In this document: in pieces, positions 22,607 to 34,600 of the stretch
Layout of the letters: each line of letters begins with the position of its first letter
Numbering within the stretch: the first letter of the stretch is position 1
From: Diadema setosum
Lineage: Eukaryota > Echinodermata > Echinoidea > Diadematoida > Diadematidae
DNA: 64,000 bases
Direction of reading: 5' to 3'
Assembly (NCBI GenBank): GCA_033980235.1
Contig: CM067066.1
Location: 36,950,277 to 37,014,276, forward strand
Notes under the pieces: generated by a model
What the model saw: the letters and a program-made list of their open reading frames with translations, nothing else
What the model was told of the DNA's origin: nothing
Databases searched by the model: none
Program-made: the position numbers and the translations under genes

Positions 22607-22832
22607 TACTGTATACGCCATATATCTAGCGAGTCTAAATTTTTGTGAATCGGCACTTCCCGTCCATTTCGCGAGTGGTTAAATTCGCGATCGTAGAGGA
22701 CTGTACTTAATGGAGAAATTTCATATCGGGATCAGAGTCAATATTTTTGCGAGTCTTTACTTTCATGAATAGCACCTGACTCGCAGAATTTGAGAAAATA
22801 AAAACCTTATGAAATATTCGGCGTTCACAGTA
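22607..22832. mobile_element. TACTGTA-ended MITE, related family
   Basis: The left end TACTGTATACGCCATATATC mirrors the right end AAATATTCGGCGTTCACAGTA. The interior has GCGAGTCTAAATTTTTGTGAA and ATTTTTGCGAGTCTTTACTT, a tone similar to the TACTGTAAAAC elements. Confidence 0.65.
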
Positions 22833-23804
22833 CCGTACTTCCCAAGATACAAAACAGACGGAAGTTGCAAGCCTGTGCAAATGCTACAAACTGTATACTT
22901 TGCAAGAGGATTTTAACATCAACAAAGTCAAGTTGTGACACAATATGGACAGCAACCCCTCCCCCCCCCCCCTCCTCCCAAAAAAAGAGCTAGCTATCGT
23001 TTTATAGCTAAGGACCACCACCCATGCCACGAGGGCTTCGAGGGCAAGTATCCTTGAGTGGTTGTAATTTGGTCGCGGTGTGCCAATGGTGGTGGTGGAT
23101 CCAAAGGAGCACACCCTATGATAGTGATAATAATACCATCTCGGGTTTTACAGACTAAAAAAAAAAAAAAAAAAAAAATATCTATTCATACATATCACTC
23201 ATATTTGTAAGGACCTGTTTCTTGGATACGATCAGAAACAGACGAAACAAGCTTTGCCTGGATTTTGCCACTAAAATAGCCAGAAACCCATCGTGTAGTG
23301 ATTGGATTTCTACTACCCAGAATGTCAACTACAGTCTACGTAAAAGACATAGATACCAACAATTTAACTGCAAAACGGTTTCAAAGTAGTGCCATTCCCT
23401 ACCTCATACACTCATTAAATGAATAGCAGAGTTTTGTTTTTGTTTGTTTGTTAGTTTGTTTTATGTCTCCTCCATAAAGTGTCACAGAGCATTCACTATT
23501 TCCCCTCATTATGTGAAGATGTAATTTCTGAAAGTATTTTTTTTTTAATTATGATGTGCATGGTAGGCCTATGTGTTGCCACAGAGTTTATTATCAACAT
23601 AGAAAAGGTTGTGGACCACAAGGTCAAGGGTTTAACGACAAGTTGAAAAAGTATATTTGAATTTTCCTTATATCACTATTCTCAGAAACTTTTCAAAATA
23701 TTTTATGTTACATTTCAGCTTTTTGGTGTTGTTTACTACGTGAGATCATATTCTGGTGCAAAAATGTGCAATAATATACAGTGTATACAGAGTGTTGGGT
23801 AGAT
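22833..23804. other. intergenic sequence with simple runs
   Basis: Contains a C run near 22960-22972 and an A run at 23157-23178. No gene or bounded element was recognised. Confidence 0.5.
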
Positions 23805-24534
23805 CAGGGAGGTGCTAGAGATGGAGTGGCAACTCTTTGTAATTCATGCAAACACATGTTTGGACTCAAGGCATTACAATGGGATGTCTAGCATTCCATT
23901 ACGCTTTGAAGTCATGCTCGGCACCGCTCTGGTTTGCAAGACAAAGTTCGCAGACGAAGAACGCATTTTACCTTTCGTTGAATTACAAGTTTTATTTCAC
24001 CGTAAAATTTTAAATGAAATACTCGAATTGATTTAGAATAGTTTAGGAAAGAATTCAATATTATAAACATGTATTTCTAGTTTCTTCGTAATGCGCAAAT
24101 CAAAATGAAATGAAAATTAGGCCCTCTTAAAAACCTAATATTTTTCTATAATGCGCATATTTGCGCATGTCAGTTTTTTAATCTTTTAATCTGGGATATT
24201 TTGATCTTTCAAATACAGTGCTCCGCTAAAGCGTATTCCAGCGTGCTTTTAAACTATTTGCTGTTAAAATTGTTAGTTTTACACTGCATTTTGGTTCGCT
24301 GCTCCAATTCAAGTTACACAAATTCATTGTTGCCATCACCTTGAAAGAGAGAGCGAATTACAGTAGGGGCAAGTATTTCTAGATCCATGTTAGAGCGCTA
24401 GTCCCGATTATTGATGCTCTCTTTTGTCAAAGCACATGGGTAACACCTGTAGTTGAACGCATAACTTCTCGGCGGCGCTGCGCATGACTTCAAAGGAGAG
24501 CAGTAGTTGTCTCTCCTTCTCTAGCACCTCCCTG
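23805..24534. mobile_element. 730 bp TIR element, CAGGGAGGTGCTAGAG ends
   Basis: The left CAGGGAGGTGCTAGAGATGG mirrors the right CTTCTCTAGCACCTCCCTG. TTTGAAGTCATGCTCGGCAC near the left pairs with GCGCATGACTTCAAAGGAG near the right. The flanks GGGTAGAT and GGTTAGAT could be an 8 bp target duplication, as in hAT elements. No transposase was seen. Confidence 0.7.
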
Positions 24535-26111
24535 GTTAGATACAATAGTGTACAAGGTGTATATTTGCTAGTTAGATATACGAGAGAGTGTGTGTATTAG
24601 TGGAATGAGAGTTAGAAGAGAGAGAGAGAGGGAGAGAGAGAGAGAGAAATGTGCCAATATCGGACGCTATTTTGGTATATATATGTATTATAATAATTCG
24701 AATAGTAGTATTTATCGATTGATTTGATGTAATGCGCTGACATAATGCGGCCGTTGATATTGGAGTTTATGTTTAGAAAGAGAAGATTGTGAGAAAATAT
24801 TTTTTGAATCAAACTGATTATTTTTGCTGAGTAAAATGTGTTGATTTGAGCTGTATAACAATATCTGCATCAATAAGTATAAATGACCAGCATACATAAT
24901 TAACATAAACTCAATTTATTTTTGAATAATCATTGAGAATAGTGATATGAGATACCGGTATTGTATTTGTAATATTTGTTTTTGTTTTGTATTACAGGTC
25001 GATCTCATTGTGCAATGGTTAAGATGAATAAGATTGACCTTGTTGTTCGTAGATGCCTTTTTTTCCATTGCTACACTGTATTTTGTGAGTATTTTTAATG
25101 TATTCATGGCCCTTTGTTAACAATGTCTGTAATTCAGCCTCTGGGCTGCAAAAGATATTGATGAATAAAACACCAGGTTTTCGATTCAATTCAATTCAAA
25201 TTCAGGTAGAGTTAGTACACTCTGCACTCCTCTAATGTTACATTGCAATTTCTAATTCTATACTTCGTTCTATCTCTGTCATTTGTCATATTTTGACTAT
25301 AAATAAAAAGCAAAACCTGCAAACGCTTCTTCATTTTAGTTTCTGCTTTATTTTTCTTTTACTTTACTTTTCCGGAACGATGCTGTAGCCTGTGGGTCAG
25401 AGCCTGTTGGTCCAACAAGAATGTATCCTCAGCTGTTCTCGCACGATCCTTCTAATCTAAAATATTGTCTGGGCTACTCTCATTCAAACATGTATCTTAA
25501 AATCCTAAATTCTATGGGACATAGTCTACACATGGCAGGGAGGGGGCAAAAACTTCTGGAGACCAAGGAACTATAAATTTTAATAGCACTTCTTACACGT
25601 TAGTTGTCGTTTAGTTGTAGTCAAATACACAGTTCTTTCAATTATGCTCGTCCAGCCTATTCTTAGTTAATCTTATAATATTAACAGAATTAATAGACAA
25701 TTGTCCATTCTGACCTCTCTGTTGGCACACACAAAGGTAATTTACTTCCTTAGGTAACTGCGACCAGCCCCAACGCTCCCACACTCCACAGTAAACTCAC
25801 TGTGTACAAGGATAGGCTCCATTATATGATCATGGAGCTCCAGCATTATAGGAATAACGCATGCCAAGCTGGAAATTACTTAGCCATCTTATTATAAACC
25901 GTTCTCTAACCCCGGCGCGGGGCGCGAAACGTACGTATTGGGGTCGCTGCTGCGACTAACCGTTCTCCAACTTACCAAGCCTTTGTTAGCTCTAGTGACC
26001 ACGAGTTCCCCCATCACTGTTCATTTACAACTCAACTTGTTAGAGTGATATTGACCATACAAATATTTCTACACATTTTATATCATCATCATGATCATTA
26101 ACGGGCAAAAT
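24535..26111. other. intergenic sequence, nothing recognised except a (GA)n tract
   Basis: A purine-rich (GA)n stretch lies at 24614-24648. Two similar phrases, CCGTTCTCTAACC and CCGTTCTCCAACTT, flank a GC-rich patch at about 25900-25975. No coding similarity was seen. Confidence 0.5.
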
Positions 26112-26536
26112 CGTGAAATAGGCCCCACCGCAGTGCGCGTGCACCCGTGCGTTAGCAAGCAAGGTTAGGTTAGGGTTAGGGTTTAGGGTTAGGTAGGGTT
26201 GTATTTATGGTTAAATTGGCCATTTAAATTAGTCAAGGGACATTAGGGAGTCCTTCCGAGTATAAAAAGTAGAAGACCAAAGAAAAAAACGGGAGAAAGG
26301 GAGGACGAAAGATGCTATGCTGTGGAAATCGGCCCCACCGCCGTATGCATCTCGCGTAAACGCCGTTTGGTGGGGCCGCATTCACGAGTATTATACTGTG
26401 GAAGAAAGCCCCACCGCCGTGCTTACCTACCGATGAACGCCACACGGTGGGGCTGAATTCACGAGTATATTATACCAAAAACAGGCGAGCCGCCGTAGTA
26501 TTTGTACGGACACGCAGTGGTGGGGCCTATTTCACG
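26112..26536. mobile_element. inverted-repeat element with repeated GGCCCCACCGC modules
   Basis: The outer ends CGTGAAATAGGCCCCACC and GGTGGGGCCTATTTCACG are perfect inverted copies over 18 bases. Two more inverted pairs lie inside: ATCGGCCCCACCGCCGT with GGTGGGGCCGCATTCACGAG, and AAAGCCCCACCGCCGTG with CACGGTGGGGCTGAATTCAC. The interior also carries an interstitial telomere-like tract. Confidence 0.7.
26163..26201 (+). repeat. short telomere-like TTAGGG tract
   Basis: Imperfect GGTTAG / TTAGGG / TTTAGGG units cover about 39 bases. The tract is far too short for a telomere and lies inside a mobile element. Confidence 0.75.
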
Positions 26537-27100
26537 AGTATGCCGTAACGTTAGACAAATTGTGTCCCCTCGGCTCTCCCACAGACACAGTCCCAGATCT
26601 CTAGATCTACAGCCAACAAAGACGACGTTTGCATAAATACACATATCGCTAACAAAGATAAAGAATCGTGAATTTATACTCACATTCTGTTCCAGCGACA
26701 CTGACAGTGTTTTTCGGTTCAGACAATTCAATAAATCAGCAGACATCCGCATCCTTCATCCCCGTCTGAGAGTCCGGTGGCATAAAGCATGGGCTATATA
26801 GTATCCGATCCTCTTACGACTAAAAACACGTACAACCGACTGCAAGTGGCTTCGATATCGAAGGCATTGCCGCGCCGCCGTGTCGTCGGCGGCGATGAGG
26901 ATAGGACAGTACGCCCAAATCCGTGCGGCTTAGCTGAATACGGCAAATATTCTACTCGTGAAAATTGCTTGCGTGCGTGGTGCCGCTCGCGCTAGCGCTG
27001 CGCACGATTCCTCATAATATGTATGCCCGATCAATGTCTGGTGCTCACGTGCGACGACAAATCGCCGAAACACGTGCTGTGAGGATCCACTTATCAAATT
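26537..27100. other. CpG-rich intergenic patch
   Basis: Positions 26850-27005 are rich in CG dinucleotides. A TACTCGTGAAAATTG phrase near 26952 resembles the ends of the preceding element. No gene was recognised. Confidence 0.4.
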
Positions 27101-27576
27101 GCACCATGGCCGGAGGTACATGACTGTGTAGGGCTCACACCTGTAAATAAAATGGACTGTCCCAGACCCCTTCACTGATAAATGAAGAAAAAAATAAATT
27201 AAAAATCAATTATGTAGTTTGGCAAAAAACTGAATAGCTGTAGATATTGAGTATGAATTCCTCTACAAACTGCAATTTGGTTGGAATATGAAAGCTTTTC
27301 TGATGGAATTTGAGGGGACTATATTTCATTGGGTACGTGAACGGAAAATAGGTGATTTTTTGAGTGACAGAATTTGAGCAGAAGAACCCACCCTGGAAAT
27401 TTGATGGATGAATAAAGGTAATATCTCACTTATCCAGGTTAGTGAAGATGAAACACCTCATTTCTCCCAGCTATTTTACAGATTTTTTTGAAATTTGAAT
27501 TTTAACACACGTCTCTATGGGGAATTATTTACCCGTGTGAGCCCTGTACCGTAATGTTTGTACCTCCATGATTGCA
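27101..27576. mobile_element. TIR element with GGAGGTACA / AGGGCTCACAC ends
   Basis: Left GGAGGTACATGAC, then TGTAGGGCTCACACCTGTAA, mirrors right TTACCCGTGTGAGCCCTGTA, then TTTGTACCTCC. Complementarity spans roughly 45 bases with small gaps. The interior is AT-rich and non-coding. Confidence 0.65.
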
Positions 27577-29243
27577 CGTACTGGACCACTTGTGTTGAAA
27601 TGTGATATAATTTGATTTAGGAATGAGAGATATTTTAGTGTTACCGATGGTTTGGAGGAGAAATATGAGAGAAGAGGAAAGGAACATGTTGGAACCTGAT
27701 TTCATTACAGAGGGGGAAAGCACCAATTTGACATATTTGCAATTTCTGAAAGACAAAGCAAATGTAGTGTCATTTGTATCGGTTTTTGATAGAATTTTGA
27801 GGTTTTCTATAAAGGAGACAGAGAACATTAATCTTAAGGCCATGATAGTTCACATTGAATAAATAGCCGATTATGAGAGTTTCAATTCAGTCTGGTACAT
27901 AGCATTGTATATACAAATCATCATCTCTTTTGGTTTGGCTTGGTTTCAAGTAATTTGTGTTCTTAGTTATGAAAAAGAAGAAGAAACATACGATCAATTA
28001 TTTTTCATTGGTAAGCACGTGAAAAAAAAATAATCTAGGAATTATCAAGTGGGAGAATATTAGATGATGTTGATTTCAGAAGAAATCAGGTTCGGTATGA
28101 AGAAGTGCAATAAGGGAAAACATCACTTGTGAAATAATGTTTTAATTCTTGTGAAATATCTTATTTTCAAAAGCAGAGAACAAAAAAAGCAACCTTCATG
28201 AGTGATTTTGTTGTTGTTGTTGTTGTTGAAGATATATCAGAGGAAAGGAAATTAGCATCAATGAGGGCAACTTCAACTATTCATGTTTGTAAATGGGAAA
28301 TATAAAAATCAGTATGGAAGTGCCCGGAGCCACATGTTCACAGGGGGGGGGGGGGGGGGGGGGGTGAGGGTGGGATTGGAGGGATAAGAAAATTAATGAT
28401 GGGAAGGTTGGGGATAGGAGGGGAGCGGTAGGGAGAGTGCCCCAAACTGTGGGTGGGGGAGGCAAAATTGAAATAGTTTCCATTTTATTTATGATGTGTC
28501 AAGGTATTTTAGGAATATTTTGGTTCGCTGAAAAGTACAGCTGAATTTGATTCTCATATCGATTATGATTATGTAATGCTGATTTGTGTTGATTGTGGTA
28601 TATATGTATTTTGACCTCTCATGTATTTGGATTAAATATGAATATGGAATCAATAAAAGATTGTGGGGAAAAGGCTTTAGATGTTCGAGAGTATACCATC
28701 ATTACCTTGAACTTGGAAGTGGACGTACAAGTAAAAATTCAACCGAACTTAACACCAAATTTGAAATCAAATAGTCTACTTATTGGTAGGCGCTGTGCAT
28801 AAGATTTGTAGCAGTGAGTAGCACGGGCAGGAAAATATCTCATCAGGGTTATTATTTGATTATTATATCTATATATTTATTCATAATTTCTATTTATATA
28901 TTATCATAAATTTGTTTTTGCCCTGGCACCAGGATCCCTATGAGAGTAGTTCGCTGATGGAATGTCAACCACATAATAAAGGTATAACAAGTTATTCCAT
29001 GCACTCGTTGATAGAACTTGGAGAGATGGGGCACTGTCTCACTGTAGTTATATAGTATTCATTATGTTTCTTCAGTGCGTATAGGTCTACATGTGCTTAG
29101 AATTGCTTGTGTCCACGGACCGTCCTCCGGAAGAGAATTCAAAGAACTCGGAAGATGTACTTTATATATCGTAATTCCATTTACAATGCTGATTTATGGT
29201 CTGTTTCATGTCGGCTCTGTGTCCTCTGTCGATACAAGATACT
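27577..29243. other. intergenic sequence, nothing recognised
   Basis: Contains (GTT)n near 28209-28228 and a G run at 28343-28364. An 79-codon frame at 27623-27862 shows no recognisable motif and was not called. Confidence 0.5.
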
Positions 29244-30251
<1,008 letters not shown>

Positions 30252-30857
30252 TAACACATTGCCTTGCGTGGCACCCATGATACTCCTTGGTCGAGAGGGA
30301 CAATGTGGGTAAAAACATCGTGTCCATGGTCCCATGGACGTAAGCTGATGGGCATGGACTCGAACTCGGGTCCTTCTTATTGGGAGTCGAGAGTTTATCC
30401 ACTATGCCACAGCGCTCCCTTTAGGGAATAATTTAACATATCGTAATAAAAGTAATGATATCAATGATAATGATAATGATTATGATTATATAGCGCATAA
30501 CACAAACGTCACTACATGCACTCAAGAAAAGGAAAGACTGTTAATGGATATACCATTGTAATTAGGCCTACCATCGTTTGACTTTTCGCGTTAGAGTTTT
30601 AATATAGCACAGAGAGTTTTCTGTGTACACATTGTTTAAGAGGAACTTACTGAAGTCTTTTTAACGGCTTTGAGCAGCACACCCAAGTCAATTTGATTAT
30701 GAACTGGATTACCCCTTTCAAATGACAAGTGAATGATTTTGTTGCCACCACCCCCCCCCCTCCCCGTTTCGACATTAAACCATGTTTGCTCCTGCGACAA
30801 TTGCTCCCACGGAATAGCTGCACTCTGTAAGCCAAACATAAATTCTGTCCTCAAACG

Positions 30858-30880
30858 TAACCCTAACCCTAATCCTAATC
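30858..30880 (-). repeat. short telomere-like CCCTAA tract
   Basis: CCCTAACCCTAATCCTAATC-type units over about 23 bases. Interstitial. Confidence 0.6.
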
Positions 30881-32045
30881 TTCACATCAAATTAAACCTG
30901 AAAACTTAAACCCGACGCTGTTGGACAAAATGAGACCGGAGTAACTGTATATCGCAATATTAATTGTCGTGTCACTCCTCTCCCATTCCTGGTCATTCAA
31001 CTCATTTTAAAACCTTTTGCCTTTGTCAATAATGGCATAGTAAATGTATATATGGAGAACGATTTCATATAGAGGCCTGCCTACATAACTACGCATAAGT
31101 TTCATCGTGCATGTCTACAAACATTATATCTTTGGATTTCTGTCTGAAGCAAATTGTTGAACCACAGGAGTTGGATACTTTGTTAAACTTTGTTAAACGA
31201 GTTAGTGATTCAGGAACACTGCCACTCTGCCTCGTTAATCAGACATGTCCGAGGTTCGACCAAGAGGCCACTTTCAGATTTCAGTTGGACGATCGCTTAA
31301 AGGATTAGCTTCTCTGTTCTAGTCTAGACTGAGTATAATCGCGGATTTAGCTAAGATTGAAAGATTACCGAGGGTCTCACACCTAACATTAATCAGAAGC
31401 CTTTTCTTTCTTTCATGGGGTCGTTCCTCAGATATACAAAATCAATACCTCGATCGAAGTGGAGGCCAGACAACAAGGGGATTTATAGTGACGAAGATTA
31501 GATAGATACGGACAACACAAATAAAGACCCTTTGGGAGGGTGTAAGCGGTTTGGTGACAATTATTATTGAGTGAAAGGGTGAGGGTTTTTTTTTTTTGTT
31601 GTTGTTGTTGTAAAATCCACATGTCTGGGGGTAAAAGCTGACGTCTTCCCAAGATATTTCTGCTGTAGGCATTAAAGCAGATCCTCGTTCTGAAACAAAC
31701 AAACAAACGATGCAGAGTAGTGATTTTTTTTTTCAGAAAAGTGAACCTTTTGCGTGCTCTGATTGTTGATTGAGACAGAAAACCCCATATTTTCGTCGTA
31801 TGTATACACACTGAATAAAATCCCTTAGCACAAAAAGGAATGAATAATGTCTTACTCCAACGTATAAACTATTAAAACCGACATTGTAGTACAGGGTTAA
31901 AGTGTTTCACATCAGTCACGATTACAATTTATGTATAATCTGTATCGTCATGTTTACGGGGATACACCCTATATACAAACACTGCTTGTTAAACGTTCTT
32001 CCTGTTTCCAATATCATTTTGATAATCATACAAAGAGTTTAAGTG

Positions 32046-32052
<7 letters not shown>
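30881..32052. other. intergenic sequence, nothing recognised
   Basis: No coding similarity or bounded repeat was seen. A 65-codon frame at 31111 has no recognisable motif. Confidence 0.5.
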
Positions 32053-32110
<58 letters not shown>

Positions 32111-32126
32111 CATATAAATATATGTA
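32053..32126. repeat. (AT)n microsatellite
   Basis: An AT run with a few interruptions at its right end. Confidence 0.95.
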
Positions 32127-32298
32127 TATCCATTTTTTTTTTAAATCAGTAGCAGATATATTTGAGATTAAAGTTGCTACAAAAAATATCCCCAAAGTTT
32201 AAAAATTTCGTTCATAATTTATGATTGTACACTTGTACGTTGTAATGTATATGAATTTTAAATATTTTGTTGGAGAATCTGATGGTAAAAATATTTAA

Positions 32299-32388
32299 TG
32301 AATGGATGGATGGATGGATGGATGAATGAATGAATGAATGAATGAATCAATCAATCAATCAATTAATCAATTAATCAATCAATCAATT

Positions 32389-32423
<35 letters not shown>
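32299..32423. repeat. tetranucleotide array (TGGA)n-(TGAA)n-(TCAA)n
   Basis: Three related 4-base motifs follow each other, with occasional TTAA variants in the last block. Confidence 0.95.
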
Positions 32424-34517
32424 GAGCAAAACAACATTGTCTCAACAAAATATTTGATATTTTGGCACAGTTGGTGTGTTTTGCCATACAACTCTATCCA
32501 GGATAATAGAGGAATTTTATCCATGTAGACTAGCGTATCTTGGAATTTAAAAAAAAAAAGAAAAAAAAAGAAGTGATTCGAATAGACAGAAACGGGGAAA
32601 ATAGTATTGTGAAATATTGGAGGTCTTGGAGGTGCCTTCTGCTTTGTTAATTGATTAATTAATTAATTAACTTATCTGTTTATTTATTTATTTATTTATT
32701 TATCTATTCATTTTGTTTCATTTATTTATTTCTTAATTGACAAATCAAGGCTGGCTTTGGAACCGCTCACACAACTCTGAAACTGGAAAAGGAATGTGTT
32801 GCGTTGCGCCCTCTGTCGTGCTACCTAGATTTGACATTCCATTGCATATTGGCAAACCACTTACGATTTTGTTGACGGTTGCCTGGTAAACACTATTTTC
32901 CGGAATTGGTGCGTTCATTTTATTTTTCACGTTTCTTCCTTGTGAATGCAAATTTGCTGAAGTCGAATTTATTGTAATATTGTCTTATTCATTTTGTGTC
33001 TTGAAAATACTGCCCTGTGGCGTAGACTACGTTGTAAGGTTCGTAATAGCCGATAGTACTGTTGCTTGGTCCTCTGGCGTAAATGACAAGGGTATACCCA
33101 TACGTGGAAATTTGTGTTAGTACTAGTAGACCAGAGGAATTCGGACCCGTTTTGACTGTAAAATAGTAAATACTGTACTGTCTATACTATAGTATGAATG
33201 ATTATGATGATGTTTTAGTTTACTACCGCTAGACTATACTACTGTCACTAGAAGCTCACATGTCTTGCAAATGACTTGCAAGTTGTATAAATTTAGATCT
33301 AGAGCCTAATATATATTTTGCCAAATAGAAATAATTTAGATCTAACTGTTAAATGAAATGATATGAAATGTCATGCTATTTTTCTTTTGAAACCTGCTTC
33401 CTCCGTAAGTGAAAGACCCAAACCTCGCGCAACGGTATCCGTAATTTACGGCCCTGGACACGACTAGCCCCACTAACACTGTAACAGCTAGAGTGACTAG
33501 AACTTTGTGTAGCTTGCTATAGGGTAAGGTCAGCCCCCGGTATTCGGTCACTTATTACTAGTCACCAGCCAGTAAGTTCAACTGTCACAACACACGCAAA
33601 TCACATTGATTCACATACATGCACACTCATTCACAACAGGAAACTCCCTTAGCCCCCTCTAAAAATCCATCCAAAATCTCAAATTTTACCGTCAAAAGTG
33701 CAGAATCGGCGCTACTTTCCAAAAGCGCGCGCGGATAAGGCCCAGTCTTAAGAGTACGGGTCACCGAAAAAGCGCTAGAAATCGAGAAATGGGCCGTTCT
33801 CTCGCGGGATTTTTTGCTTATCGCAAGCTTGGAGTGTGATGGTATCCTCAAAAACGCAAGAGAAAAAAAAAAATTCCGTACGTGCCGATACAGTGTCTCG
33901 ATGCAAAAGGGTTGAATGCAAGTGCCGAGTCCCCAGTATTCGGTCACCAACAGGCGCCACAACATGTTACTGTTCCCATCACTTTCAGTTTCACCCTTAC
34001 AAAAATAAAGTACCTTTGGTACTGAATCAAAGGATACAGACAACTGCTGCTATGTTCTGCATTTTTAAAAGTATGTGTCTATTTCTGCTTTGGGCCTGGG
34101 TCTATGGTGCACAAAATTTATCAGGATACATAAAGTGAAAAGAAATAATATAGGGTTTTCTAAACGTTATGAATATCATAAATCTTCTTACAAAGCGTAT
34201 ACATGTAATACATGTAATCTGTCTTTTGGAAGATGACTGTGATATGTTGCCATGTCTACTTTGATTTCTTAAAGGAAGATGTGCAATGTGAAATGATTTT
34301 TAACAGTTAAGAATGGCTTATTAAAGAGTATTTGGAAACTTTCATATAGTCTTGTTCTGTACGTTTCTACATTTTAAGTGGATACAAGTATTCCACAAAG
34401 AAGAAAAAACACAGATATTCGAGATAATGAATTGGCTCTGCTTTGAAAGTGTTGCCTACTATAGTTCAAAATTTTTATATAAATCTTTGTATTGGAATGT
34501 TCTTTTTCTCATTTTAG
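32424..34517. other. sequence upstream of CIBAR; possible leader or promoter region
   Basis: TATTCGGTCAC occurs twice in direct orientation, at about 33541 and 33938, bracketing a patch with CG-rich words near 33715-33815. CIBAR transcription probably starts somewhere in this region, since a splice acceptor lies at 34516-34517, but no start site can be fixed. Confidence 0.3.
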
Positions 34518-34600
34518 CCAACAGCCATTGTGCAAGTCTGATTCTGGTAGTTCATCCATTCAGTTGCCATGGCACAACGATCAGCTGACCTCAGGGCCAG
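34518..34600 (+). CDS. CIBAR1: CIBAR exon with start codon (leader plus first 32 coding bases)
   Basis: A polypyrimidine tract and ATTTTAG (34511-34517) imply a spliced 5' leader. The ATG lies at 34569 and the exon encodes MAQRSADLRA plus two bases before GTAGGT. A TAG six codons upstream in the same frame rules out an earlier start in this exon. Confidence 0.8.

Noticed and set aside
26163..26201. Telomere or chromosome end
   Set aside because: The tract is under 40 bases, imperfect and interstitial; another short one in the opposite orientation lies at 30858.
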